Shown: positions 44,131 to 54,531 of the stretch, piece after piece
How positions within the stretch are numbered: position 1 is the first letter of the stretch
Layout of the letters: each line of letters starts with the position of its first letter
Translations under genes and position numbers: made by a program
NCBI RefSeq assembly: GCF_002220365.1
Contig: NZ_MTHB01000056.1
Location: forward strand, 1 to 58,270
Source of the DNA: Caballeronia sordidicola
GTDB taxonomy: Bacteria > Pseudomonadota > Gammaproteobacteria > Burkholderiales > Burkholderiaceae
Direction: 5' to 3'
Length of the DNA: 58,270 nucleotides
The notes under the pieces: generated by a model
Database searches by the model: none
What the model was told of the DNA's origin: nothing
What the model saw: the letters and a program-made list of their open reading frames with translations, nothing else

Positions 44131-45300
44131 ATGACACACACTGTGATGCGGATTGCCCTCACCACGCACTCGGTCAATCCGCGCGGCGGTGTGGTGCATG
44201 CACTCGAACTCGCGAGCGCGCTCGTTGACGAAGGCCAGGACGTCACGCTCTTCGCGCCGGCCGTGGCTGGAGAAACACTCTTCCGGGAGCCGCCGTGCCG
44301 CGTGATTCTCGCCACCATTGAAGGGTCGCAACACAACACAGTCGCACTCGTCGATGCGCGGCTTCGCGCGCTCAAGACCAGCGTGAAAGCCTGCGATCCG
44401 CACAGCTTCGACGTGCTGCATGCGCAGGACAGCATCAGTGGGAACGCCCTTGCCGAGTTGACGGCGGAAGGTGAAATAGCGGGTTTTGTGCGAACCGTTC
44501 ATCACCTGGATCACTTCGACAACCCGCGCCTCGCCGCCTGGCAAACGCGTGCGTGGCGCGACGCCGATCGCGTGCTGTGCGTGAGCGAAGTATGGACGCG
44601 CGAGATGCGCGACACGTACGGGATAGAAGCGGCGACGGTGCCGAACGGCGTCGATCTGAATCGCTACTCGACACAGCGCACGCCTCACGATGAAAGACTA
44701 CGGCAACGTCATGGCATCGACGGCCGCGGCCCGGTCGTGCTTGCGGTCGGTGGTATTGAAGCGCGCAAGAACACGCTCGGCCTGCTCGACGCATTCGCGG
44801 AACTGGTCAAACATCATCCCCATGCGCGTCTGGTGATCGCGGGCGGTGCGAGTTTGCTCGACCACGACGCTTACGCGCGTGCCTTCATGGAGCGCGTGGC
44901 CAAGTACGGTCTGTCGCAAGCGGTGAGTGTTGCCGGCCCGCTCGATGACGCCGACATGCCAGCACTTTTTCGTTGCGTCGATGTCCTCGCCATGGTCTCG
45001 CTGCGGGAAGGTTTCGGCCTCGTCGTACTCGAAGCGCTTGCATGCGGCACGCCGGTCGTGGCCTCGAACATTGCGCCGTTCACAGAGTATCTCGACAACT
45101 CGCTGTGCTGCTGGGCCACACCCACCGAGCCCGCGTCAATAGCAGACGCGCTCGCACGTGTGATCGATGGCCGTCATCGAACCGACTTCAATCGCGCTGT
45201 GCCCGCGCTGCTGGATCGAATGAGCTGGCAGGCATCGGCGCGAAAACACCTCGACATTTATAGCGCCTTGCTTGCAAGCCGCTCTCTTCCAACACTTTAG
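44131..45300 (+). CDS. MSMEG_0565 family glycosyltransferase
   Basis: A 389-residue GT4-type glycosyltransferase with two Rossmann-like domains. N-terminal block: ALTTHSVNPRGGVVHALELA. C-terminal block: LREGFGLVVLEALACGTPVV (the EX7E nucleotide sugar site). AGGAG lies 7 nt before ATG 44131, and the gene is 10 nt after nitF. This gene is part of the cluster in mycobacteria and some proteobacteria but absent in the minimal Nit1C set, so it hints at a glycosylated product. Confidence 0.9.
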   Translation: MTHTVMRIALTTHSVNPRGGVVHALELASALVDEGQDVTLFAPAVAGETLFREPPCRVILATIEGSQHNTVALVDARLRALKTSVKACDPHSFDVLHAQDSISGNALAELTAEGEIAGFVRTVHHLDHFDNPRLAAWQTRAWRDADRVLCVSEVWTREMRDTYGIEAATVPNGVDLNRYSTQRTPHDERLRQRHGIDGRGPVVLAVGGIEARKNTLGLLDAFAELVKHHPHARLVIAGGASLLDHDAYARAFMERVAKYGLSQAVSVAGPLDDADMPALFRCVDVLAMVSLREGFGLVVLEALACGTPVVASNIAPFTEYLDNSLCCWATPTEPASIADALARVIDGRHRTDFNRAVPALLDRMSWQASARKHLDIYSALLASRSLPTL

Positions 45301-45309
45301 GAACCCGCC

Positions 45310-45594
45310 ATGCCGGTCATGCATTTTCGAATCCAGTGGCCCGATAACAGCGAAGCAAACTGTTATTCGCCCTCGCAAGTGGTCAGTGATTTCTTCACGG
45401 CGGGAGAGGATTATCCCGTTGATGACTTCGTCTCGCGCGCCCGTGAAGCACTCAACATTGCGTCCGAACGCGTGCGAGAAAAGTACGGCTTTGCATGCTC
45501 GGCGGCAATGGACCAGCTCGCGAAGATCGAAGTCGAGGCCGAACGTTTTCTTGGTGAGCCAAACGCGAAGGTCAAGGTCATCGCGCTCGTCTGA
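45310..45594 (+). CDS. nitG: MSMEG_0570 family nitrogen starvation response protein (NitG)
   Basis: A 94-residue protein: MPVMHFRIQWPDNSEANCYS, VVSDFFTAGEDYPVDDFVSR and CSAAMDQLAKIEVEAERFLG. It is a cluster-specific small protein of unknown function. It follows the glycosyltransferase by 9 nt with a good ribosome site. Confidence 0.9.
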   Translation: MPVMHFRIQWPDNSEANCYSPSQVVSDFFTAGEDYPVDDFVSRAREALNIASERVREKYGFACSAAMDQLAKIEVEAERFLGEPNAKVKVIALV

Positions 45595-45621
45595 GCGTCA
45601 CTTTTTTCGAAAGGACACATC

Positions 45622-46902
45622 ATGTCGCAAACATCGTGCAACTCGACGCACACCAGCGTCATTGTGGTGGGTGGCGGTCAGGCAGGATTGTCGGTCAGCT
45701 ATTACCTGAAGCAGGCGGGGATCGATCATCTCGTGCTGGAGAAAAACACCGTCACGCATACGTGGCGCACGCAACGCTGGGACGCGTTCTGCCTCGTCAC
45801 ACCGAACTGGCAGTGTGCGCTGCCGGGCTACCCCTACACCGGCGACGATCCGCATGGCTTCATGAAGAAGGACGAGATCATCGCGTATCTCGATGGCTTC
45901 ATTAGCAGCGTCGATGCACCCGTGATTGAGCATATCGAAGTGCAGCGGGTCGCGCGTAACAGCGAAGGCGGCTTTAGCGTATCCACCAGCCAGGGAGAGT
46001 TCACGGCGGACCAGGTCGTGGTCGCATCAGGCGGTTATCACACGCCAATCGTGCCGCGCATGGCGGAACGCCTGCCGCGCTCCATCAAACAAATCCAGTC
46101 GTCGGAATATCGCAACCCGCAGGCTTTGCCGGCAGGCGCGGTGCTGGTGGTCGGATCAGGGCAATCCGGCGCCCAGATTGCGGAAGACCTGCATCTGGCG
46201 GGTCGCAAGGTGATCCTCGCCGTAGGTGAGGCGCCGCGTTGCGCGCGCTTCTATCGAGGACGCGACGTGGTCGACTGGCTCGCCGACATGAAGTATTACG
46301 ACATGCCCGTCGATCAGCATCCGCTGCGTGAAGGTGTCCGCGACAATACCAATCACTACGTGACCGGCCGTGATGGCGGCCGTGATATTGATCTGCGCAA
46401 GTTCGCGGCCGAGGGCATGGAACTGTACGGCCGGCTTCAGGATCTGCAGGACGGCGTGCTTCATTTCGCGCCTAACCTGACCGAGAATCTCGACAGCGCG
46501 GACAAGACCTTTAACGGCATCAACGCGGGAATCGATGCGTACATTGAAAAGAATGGAATCGATGCACCACCGGGATCGCGCTATGAGCCTTTGTGGTCGC
46601 CGGCGGAAGAACGCGCTACGCTCGATCTGCGAGCAAGCGCAATAGGCTCGATCGTTTGGTGCATCGGCTTCACGCCGGACTTTAGTTGGCTCGATGCGCC
46701 TATCTTCAATGGCCGCGGTTATCCCGCGCATACGCGCGGACTGACGCCGCTCGACGGTCTTTACTTCGTCGGCTTGCCGTGGCTGCATACCTGGGGATCG
46801 GGCCGCTTTTCAGGCGTCGCGCGGGACGCTGCGTTTGTTGTCGAGAAGATCGGCGCTTGCCGGGAAGCGAAAATGCTAACGCGCGACGAAGCGACCGTAT
46901 GA
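45622..46902 (+). CDS. nitH: MSMEG_0569 family flavin-dependent oxidoreductase (NitH)
   Basis: A 426-residue flavoprotein monooxygenase-like enzyme with two Rossmann motifs: VIVVGGGQAGLSVSYYLKQA (FAD) and VLVVGSGQSGAQIAEDLHLA (NADPH). It resembles trimethylamine/Baeyer-Villiger type monooxygenases (LDGLYFVGLPWLHTWGSGRF near the end). GAAAGGACACATC precedes the start. It is the last gene of the cluster; an N- or C-oxygenation or nitrile-forming step is possible but unproven. Confidence 0.92.
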   Translation: MSQTSCNSTHTSVIVVGGGQAGLSVSYYLKQAGIDHLVLEKNTVTHTWRTQRWDAFCLVTPNWQCALPGYPYTGDDPHGFMKKDEIIAYLDGFISSVDAPVIEHIEVQRVARNSEGGFSVSTSQGEFTADQVVVASGGYHTPIVPRMAERLPRSIKQIQSSEYRNPQALPAGAVLVVGSGQSGAQIAEDLHLAGRKVILAVGEAPRCARFYRGRDVVDWLADMKYYDMPVDQHPLREGVRDNTNHYVTGRDGGRDIDLRKFAAEGMELYGRLQDLQDGVLHFAPNLTENLDSADKTFNGINAGIDAYIEKNGIDAPPGSRYEPLWSPAEERATLDLRASAIGSIVWCIGFTPDFSWLDAPIFNGRGYPAHTRGLTPLDGLYFVGLPWLHTWGSGRFSGVARDAAFVVEKIGACREAKMLTRDEATV

Positions 46903-46960
46903 ATAGACAGAGGCATTGCATTCGAGGCTAACATTTAAGAACGCTTCGTTACGTGAAAGC

Positions 46961-46987
46961 AAAAAAACCGGCGCATATAGCGCCGGT
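46961..46987 (-). terminator. Intrinsic terminator between the nit and pyrimidine operons
   Basis: ACCGGCGC (46967-46974) and GCGCCGGT (46980-46987), loop ATATA, preceded on the plus strand by A7 (46961-46967). Read on the minus strand the hairpin is followed by seven T, a strong terminator for the pyrimidine operon; it may also end the convergent nit operon. Confidence 0.85.
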
Positions 46988-47010
46988 CCGTTGTTTCATT
47001 ACCGTGAACC

Positions 47011-48510
<1,500 letters not shown>

Positions 48511-48520
48511 TCACGCGAAA

Positions 48521-50029
48521 TCAGGCGCTGGCAATCCGCGCCGTCGGGCGCTTGCCCATCTTCATCCATGCGCCGTAAACAATTGATGCAAGCGCGAGGC
48601 CCACGAACCATGCATAGGTGTAAAGCGTATTGAAGAATGCAGGTACGTTGGGGAACGACGCGGGAAAGGCCGTGTGCAGGAAGCCGGGCAAGTTGGGCAA
48701 TACACCCACGAGCAACGCGACCACTGCGGCTATATTCCAGCCGCCCGTGTAGCTGTATTCACCGTTCTCGTTGAAGAGTTCGCGCGTGTTCAGGCGCGTG
48801 CCGCGGATCAGGAAGTAGTCGACCATGAGAATGCCCGCCACCGGTCCAAGCAGCGCCGAGTAACCCACGAGCCACGTAAAAATGTAGCCCTGGGTGGTCG
48901 CCAGGATCTTCCACGGCATCATCACAATAGCAATGAATGCCGTAATCATCCCGCCCACGCGATACGAAATGCCCTTCGGCCAAAGGCTCGAAAAGTCATA
49001 AGCCGGACCTACCAAATTAGCGGCAAGATTGCAGCTCATGGTGTCGAGCGTCAAGATGATCAGCGCCACGCCCACGCCAATGCCCGTCATGCGGCTGGTC
49101 AGGTCGATCGGGTCCCAGATCGCCTTGCCGTAGATCACCACGGTTGCCGACGTCACCACCACCGAGATTACCGAGAGTAACGCCATGGGGGCCGGCAGAC
49201 CAATCGATTGCCCGATGATCTGATCCTTCTGCGAGCGGGCGAAACGCGTGAAGTCCGGAATGTTCAACGCGAGCGTGGCCCAGAACCCGACCATGGCCGT
49301 GAGGCCCGGCCAGAAGGTCGCCCAGAACAAACCTTCCTTCTTGCCGCCGGCCACGAACTGCGACGGCTGCGCGAGCATCGCACCCACCCCTCCCGCCTTC
49401 GAGGTCGCCCACCACACGAGCGCAAGGCACATGATGATCTTGATCGGCGCGGACCAGCTTTCAAGGAAACGGATGGAGTCCGTACCACGCAAGATGAAAT
49501 AGACTTGAATCAACCAGAAAAACAGGAAACACGCGAGCTGCCCGAGCGAGATATCAAGGAAGGGCAACGGTGCACCGTGCGTAGTATTACCGGCGAGAAT
49601 ATTGATCAACGTATAGATCGCGCTGCCGCCGAGCCAGGTCTGAATGCCATACCATCCGCACGCCACCACCGCGCGCAACAATGCGGGCAGCCTCGCGCCC
49701 TTCGTACCAAACGACGAGCGCACCAGCACCGCATACGGGATGCCATGCTTCGCGCCTGCGTGACCGACGAGGAGCATAGGCACGAGCACGATCATGTTGC
49801 CGAGCAGCACGGTCAACACCGCCTGCCACGGCGACATGCCTTCCTCCGTGAGCCCGGCCGCGAGCATGTACGAGGCAATATTCATCACCATGCCGACCCA
49901 GAGCGCCGCAAAGTGATACCACTTCCACGTCCGTTGCGCGGACGTGGTTGGCGCCAGGTCGTCGTTATATAGACTGCTGCTGGCGTCGGCCGCGAACTGC
50001 GGGTCGACAGAATGCGCTGTCTGCTTCAT
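48521..50029 (-). CDS. NCS1 family nucleobase/hydantoin transporter
   Basis: A 502-residue inner-membrane symporter with about 12 hydrophobic helices. Characteristic parts are the first helix region KWYHFAALWVGMVMNIASYM, then YAVLVRSSFGTKGARLPALL and LALNIPDFTRFARSQKDQ. It belongs with cytosine, allantoin, uracil and hydantoin carriers. Located in a reductive pyrimidine pathway cluster, uracil, thymine or dihydropyrimidine is the probable substrate. Confidence 0.9.
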   Translation of the reverse strand: MKQTAHSVDPQFAADASSSLYNDDLAPTTSAQRTWKWYHFAALWVGMVMNIASYMLAAGLTEEGMSPWQAVLTVLLGNMIVLVPMLLVGHAGAKHGIPYAVLVRSSFGTKGARLPALLRAVVACGWYGIQTWLGGSAIYTLINILAGNTTHGAPLPFLDISLGQLACFLFFWLIQVYFILRGTDSIRFLESWSAPIKIIMCLALVWWATSKAGGVGAMLAQPSQFVAGGKKEGLFWATFWPGLTAMVGFWATLALNIPDFTRFARSQKDQIIGQSIGLPAPMALLSVISVVVTSATVVIYGKAIWDPIDLTSRMTGIGVGVALIILTLDTMSCNLAANLVGPAYDFSSLWPKGISYRVGGMITAFIAIVMMPWKILATTQGYIFTWLVGYSALLGPVAGILMVDYFLIRGTRLNTRELFNENGEYSYTGGWNIAAVVALLVGVLPNLPGFLHTAFPASFPNVPAFFNTLYTYAWFVGLALASIVYGAWMKMGKRPTARIASA

Positions 50030-50160
50030 CAGGTTGATCTCCTCAGGATCGTTGCGGTCCGCGCCCGCGGATCAGGCTGTGATTCCAGTCCGGGCGTCGG
50101 CCGTCGGGGCACGTCAGGGACGTTGGCGACAGGCGCTACTTTTTACACGGCTTCTAAACT

Positions 50161-51453
50161 CTATGCGGCCCTCACGCTTTCTTCAACGTCGGCGTTCACG
50201 CGTGCGGGATTGTTCGGATGGGTCGTCCAGTTCGCATATTCGCCGGCATCCACGCGTTCCATCGTGATGCATTGCTCGACCGGGCACACATGCATGCATA
50301 AATTGCACCCGACACATTCCGAATCGATGACTTCAAAATGCCGCTTACCATCCTTCTCGCGCATGATCGCCTGATGCGCCGTATCTTCGCAAGCGATGTG
50401 GCACAGGCCGCACTCGATGCACTTGTCCTGGTTGATGCGCGCCTTGATATCGTATTTCAGATTCAAATACTTCCAGTCAGTCACATTCTGCACCGCCCGT
50501 CCGCGGATATCGTCAAGCGTGGCGTAGCCTTTCTCGTCCATCCAGTTCGAAAGGCCGTCCGCGAGATCGGAGACAATGCGAAAGCCATAGTGCATGACCG
50601 CCGTGCAGACCTGCACATTGCCTGCGCCCAGCACCATGAACTCGGCCGCATCCCGCCATGACGAAATACCGCCAATGCCGGAGATCGGTAATCCGGGCGT
50701 TTCCACGTCCCGCGCAATTTCCGCGACCATGTTCAGTGCGATCGGTTTAACCGCCGGGCCGCAGTATCCCCCATGCGTACCCTTGCCGTCGACTGTCGGC
50801 ATCGGCGCCATGAGATCCAGGTCCACCGCGACAATCGAATTGATGGTGTTGATCAGCGACACCGCGTCCGCGCCACCCTTGTAAGCCGCTCGCGAGCTGG
50901 TACGGATGTCGCTGATATTCGGCGTCAGCTTGACGATGCACGGCAGCTTCGTGCCCTCCTTCACCCAGCGCGTGACCATCTCCACATATTCGGGCACCTG
51001 CCCGACCGCCGCGCCCATACCGCGCTCGCTCATGCCGTGCGGGCAACCGAAATTCAGTTCGACGCCATCGCAACCGGTGTCTTCCACCAGCGGCAGGATC
51101 CATTTCCAGTCGCGTTCGTTGCACGGCACCATCAGCGAGACGATCAGCGCGCGATCCGGCCAGTCGCGCTTGACCTCCGCGATCTCCTTCAGGTTGATGT
51201 CGAGCGGCCGGTCAGTGATCAGTTCGATATTGTTCAGTCCTGCGATGCGCTGGCCATTCCATTGCACCGCGCCATACCGCGAACTCACGTTCACCACATG
51301 CGGGTCGAGCCCGAGCGTTTTCCATACGACGCCGCCCCAACCCGCTTCAAAGGCGCGATTGACGTTGTAGGCTTTATCGGTGGGCGGTGCGGATGCGAGC
51401 CAAAAAGGATTCGGCGACGTGATGCCGGCAAACGTATTGCGAAGATCGGCCAT
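50161..51453 (-). CDS. preA: Dihydropyrimidine dehydrogenase (NAD+), catalytic subunit PreA
   Basis: A 430-residue protein. The FMN-binding TIM barrel (FWLASAPPTDKAYNVNRAFE, GVELNFGCPHGMSERGMGAA with the catalytic cysteine) is followed by two 4Fe-4S sites, CIECGLCHIACEDT and CVGCNLCMHVCPV. It reduces uracil or thymine to the dihydro form with electrons from PreT. It lies 38 nt after preT. Confidence 0.95.
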   Translation of the reverse strand: MADLRNTFAGITSPNPFWLASAPPTDKAYNVNRAFEAGWGGVVWKTLGLDPHVVNVSSRYGAVQWNGQRIAGLNNIELITDRPLDINLKEIAEVKRDWPDRALIVSLMVPCNERDWKWILPLVEDTGCDGVELNFGCPHGMSERGMGAAVGQVPEYVEMVTRWVKEGTKLPCIVKLTPNISDIRTSSRAAYKGGADAVSLINTINSIVAVDLDLMAPMPTVDGKGTHGGYCGPAVKPIALNMVAEIARDVETPGLPISGIGGISSWRDAAEFMVLGAGNVQVCTAVMHYGFRIVSDLADGLSNWMDEKGYATLDDIRGRAVQNVTDWKYLNLKYDIKARINQDKCIECGLCHIACEDTAHQAIMREKDGKRHFEVIDSECVGCNLCMHVCPVEQCITMERVDAGEYANWTTHPNNPARVNADVEESVRAA

Positions 51454-51491
51454 GAGCTGGCTCCCTTATTGTGGGATCGTGGGGGTGTTTT

Positions 51492-52829
51492 TTAAGCGGC
51501 CTTGATAGCCGTTGCCGCGAAGAACGCATGGATGGACTCGGCCGCAATCTTGCCGTCCTGCACTGCCTGTACGGTGAGATCGAGCCCACCCGTGGCCGCA
51601 CAGTCGCCGCCGGCCCAGACGTTGTCGAGCGACGTACGCCCGTTCGAATCCACCGCGATACGGCTGCCGTCGAGCGTGAGCATGTCAGGTTCCAGAGCGT
51701 CGGGCACGAGCGTTTGACCGATCGCCTTCAGGACCATGTCGGCTTCAATGACGAAGCGCTCGCCCTGCGGGTTTTCGAATTCAACGCCCGTGACCTGACC
51801 GTCTGCATCGGTTAATCGCACGGGCTTCGCGTGCGTAACGATCGTCACGCCGTTCGTCTGCGCGAACTCCTGTTCGGCCCAGGTGGCGCCCATGGTCTCC
51901 ACGCCGCGCCGGTACACCATGGTCACTGTTGCAGCACCCAGCTTGCGGCTTTGCACCGCTGCATCGATGGCAGTGTTACCGCCGCCGATCACCACCACGC
52001 GACGCCCCACCGGCACGCTCGCGAGCACATCCGCCTGCCGCACCTGCTCGATGAAATCGACCGCGTTGTACACCCCTCGCAACGTCTCGCCTTCGAGTTC
52101 GAGCGCGCGCACCCCGCCCAAGCCGATGGCAAGGAACACGGCGTCATGCTGCTTTCGCAAATCGCTCAGCTTCACATCGCGGCCGAGCATCACGTCGTTC
52201 TTTACTTCGATACCGCCCACCGAATACAACCACTCCACTTCGCGTTGAGCGAAATCCTCGACCACCTTGTACGCCGCGATGCCGTATTCGTTCAGGCCGC
52301 CGGGCTTGGGCCGGGCGTCGAAGAGCGTGACCCGGTGGCCATCGAGCGCAAGGCGATGCGCACATGCCAGTCCCGCCGGCCCCGCGCCGACCACGGCCAC
52401 ATGACGTCCCGTGTCCGTCGCGCGTTTGAAAAGCGGCTCGCTGCGCGCCATCGCCCAGTCGGTGGCCTGGCGCTGCAATGCACCGATCTGAACTGGTTTG
52501 TCATCCTGATGATTTCTGACGCACGCTCCTTCGCAGAGGATTTCAGTCGGACACACACGTGCGCATGCGCCGCCCAAGGGGTTGGCTGACAGGATGTCCA
52601 TGGCCGCGCCCTTCATGTTGCCGTTACCAATCTTGCGAATGAAGCTGGGAATATCTATTTTTGTGGGGCATGCATTGATGCACGGTGCGTCATAGCAGTA
52701 GTGGCAACGGCTCGATGCCGCAGCCGCCGCAGTGGCATCGAGTAACGGCGCCACATCTGAAAACTGACACGACAGTTGCTCTTGCGACAGCCGGCTGGAG
52801 GCAATATCGCCAATGTGCTTCATGGTCAT
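51492..52829 (-). CDS. preT: Dihydropyrimidine dehydrogenase (NAD+), flavin subunit PreT
   Basis: A 446-residue FAD/NAD protein homologous to the small subunit of glutamate synthase. N-terminal cysteines for FeS clusters occur in CHYCYDAPCINACPTKIDIP, then CARVCPTEILCEGACV. Rossmann motifs: VAVVGAGPAGLACAHRLAL and VVVIGGGNTAIDAAVQSRKL. Start at 52829 is set by AAGGA 6 nt upstream. It accepts electrons from NADH (or NADPH) and gives them to PreA. Confidence 0.94.
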   Translation of the reverse strand: MTMKHIGDIASSRLSQEQLSCQFSDVAPLLDATAAAAASSRCHYCYDAPCINACPTKIDIPSFIRKIGNGNMKGAAMDILSANPLGGACARVCPTEILCEGACVRNHQDDKPVQIGALQRQATDWAMARSEPLFKRATDTGRHVAVVGAGPAGLACAHRLALDGHRVTLFDARPKPGGLNEYGIAAYKVVEDFAQREVEWLYSVGGIEVKNDVMLGRDVKLSDLRKQHDAVFLAIGLGGVRALELEGETLRGVYNAVDFIEQVRQADVLASVPVGRRVVVIGGGNTAIDAAVQSRKLGAATVTMVYRRGVETMGATWAEQEFAQTNGVTIVTHAKPVRLTDADGQVTGVEFENPQGERFVIEADMVLKAIGQTLVPDALEPDMLTLDGSRIAVDSNGRTSLDNVWAGGDCAATGGLDLTVQAVQDGKIAAESIHAFFAATAIKAA

Positions 52830-52888
52830 ACACGTTCCTTCTTCAAGGTCAGGCAAGCAATGGTCTTTCGACTAAAACCAACCCAGGC

Positions 52889-54148
52889 TTAACGGCCTGC
52901 GCGTTCGAGCATGGCGTGAAGCAGCACGTTTGCGCCTGCCTCAATCCATTCCTGCGAGGCATCCTCGATCTCGTTATGACTGATCCCGTCGACGCAAGGC
53001 ACGAAGACCATCGACGTAGGCGCGACCTTCGAGAGGTAACATGCGTCGTGTCCTGCGCCCGAGACCATGTCCCGATGCGCATAACCAAAGCGCTCGGCGG
53101 CCGCGCGCACGGACTTCACGCATGCGGCGTCGAAGGCGATAGGCGCGTAATAGAAGATCTGTTCAAGCTGCGTTTCGAGCCCCGCGGCGCTCGCGATCTT
53201 CTCCACGCCCGCACGCAATGCGGCGTCCATGTTTGCGAGCACGGCGTCGTCGGGGTGGCGGAAATCGACCGTGAAAAACACCCGGCCCGGGATCACGTTG
53301 CGCGAGTTCGGATGAACCTGCATCATGCCGACCGTCGCGCACGCCAGCGGCGCATTGTCGAGCCCAATGCGGTTCACCAGTTCGACCACCCGCGATGCCC
53401 CAACCAACGCATCGCGACGGCGTGGCATGGGTGTCGGCCCCGCATGCGCTTCCTGGCCGGTCAGCGTGATCTCGTACCAGCGCTGCCCTTGCGCGTCGGT
53501 GACCACGCCGATCGTCATGTTTTCCGCTTCGAGAATCGGCCCTTGTTCAATATGCAGTTCAAATGCTGCGTGCAGCTTGCGGCCGCCGCAACGCTCATCG
53601 CCTGCATAGCCAATACGCTTGAGTTCCTCGCCAATTGTCTTGCCATCCACATCCTTGCGCGACAACCCGTAGTCGAGCGTGAACTCGCCGGCGAACACGC
53701 CGGACGCGACCATGGCGGGCGCGAAACGCGAGCCTTCTTCATTGGTCCAGATCACGACTTCCACCGGATGTTCCGTCTCGATACCGCGATCATTGAGCGA
53801 GCGGATTACTTCGATGCCGCCCAGAATGCCGTAGATGCCGTCGAAGCGGCCGCCTGTCGGCTGCGAGTCCGCATGCGAACCCGTCATGACCGGCGCGGCA
53901 TCGGCATTGCGCCCGGCACGGCGCATGAACACGTTGCCCATCTGGTCCACCTTGACCGTGCAACCCGCTTCCTTCGCCCAACTGACGATCAGGTCGCGCC
54001 CTTCGCGGTCGAGATCGGTGAGCGCAAGCCGGCACACGCCACCCTTTGGCGTCGCGCCAATTTTCGCCATCGTCATGAGGCTGTCCCAGAGACGTTTGCC
54101 ATTGACTCTGATCGACGTATCCAGCGCTGAATCGGTTACCGCGTCCAT
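52889..54148 (-). CDS. N-carbamoyl-beta-alanine amidohydrolase / Zn-dependent hydrolase (PydC-like)
   Basis: A 419-residue M20 peptidase-like enzyme. Metal-binding blocks: VMTGSHADSQPTGGRFDGIY, WTNEEGSRFAPAMVASGVFA, FELHIEQGPILE and GAGHDACYLSKVAPTSMVFV. It cleaves carbamoyl-beta-alanine (beta-ureidopropionate) to beta-alanine, CO2 and ammonia, the last step of the reductive pathway encoded here. CAAGGAGAACGCGAA precedes the ATG at 54148. First gene of the minus-strand cluster, 383 nt from the divergent regulator. Confidence 0.92.
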   Translation of the reverse strand: MDAVTDSALDTSIRVNGKRLWDSLMTMAKIGATPKGGVCRLALTDLDREGRDLIVSWAKEAGCTVKVDQMGNVFMRRAGRNADAAPVMTGSHADSQPTGGRFDGIYGILGGIEVIRSLNDRGIETEHPVEVVIWTNEEGSRFAPAMVASGVFAGEFTLDYGLSRKDVDGKTIGEELKRIGYAGDERCGGRKLHAAFELHIEQGPILEAENMTIGVVTDAQGQRWYEITLTGQEAHAGPTPMPRRRDALVGASRVVELVNRIGLDNAPLACATVGMMQVHPNSRNVIPGRVFFTVDFRHPDDAVLANMDAALRAGVEKIASAAGLETQLEQIFYYAPIAFDAACVKSVRAAAERFGYAHRDMVSGAGHDACYLSKVAPTSMVFVPCVDGISHNEIEDASQEWIEAGANVLLHAMLERAGR

Positions 54149-54531
54149 TTCGCGTTCTCCTTGCGTATTGCTCGATTTAGGGTTTTGACTAATACGAATC
54201 TGGTGCATCGGCGTCGGCTTTTGGGGCGCTGGCGCACGGCGGCGGTGCAACATTTATCCGCTCACCTGGTCCGTTTCGTAGCGGTGAATCCATCGCAATC
54301 CGCCGCCGCTCAAATCCTGTCCAACTGGACAGGTTGTAGCCGATTAATATTTGCAAATCAACGTCTTTCGGGGTTTCCGATTAGAGTAAAGACATAGCGA
54401 GAAGCGTGCCATTGCAATGCAGCAGAGCGCGGAAAAAGCGAAATGACAGGCTATACAGCGGTGACGTCAAAGCGCATAGAATGAGGCGCGATCAAGATGG
54501 AGAAGGCGCACAGCGCCATGCAAGGAAAACA
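54149..54531. promoter_or_regulatory. Divergent control region of the pyrimidine catabolic cluster
   Basis: A 383-nt intergenic region between the PydC-like gene and the TetR-family gene. It contains the 18-bp palindrome at 54316-54333 and a perfect 10-bp palindrome ATTTGCAAAT (54349-54358). The middle is AT-rich compared with flanks. No other gene is supported. Confidence 0.6.
54316..54333. promoter_or_regulatory. Candidate operator of the RutR-like regulator
   Basis: CCTGTCCAACTGGACAGG: 8-bp perfect arms with a 2-bp centre. The RutR site of Escherichia coli, TTGACCAnnTGGTCAA, has the same architecture and the same CCAnnTGG core. It lies between the divergent pyrimidine operon and the TetR-family gene, a natural place for control of both. 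Confidence 0.7.

Noticed and set aside
52685..54130. Open frame of 481 codons on the plus strand
   Set aside because: Antisense to the PydC-like hydrolase and the start of preT; no recognisable domain and heavily Arg/His-rich.
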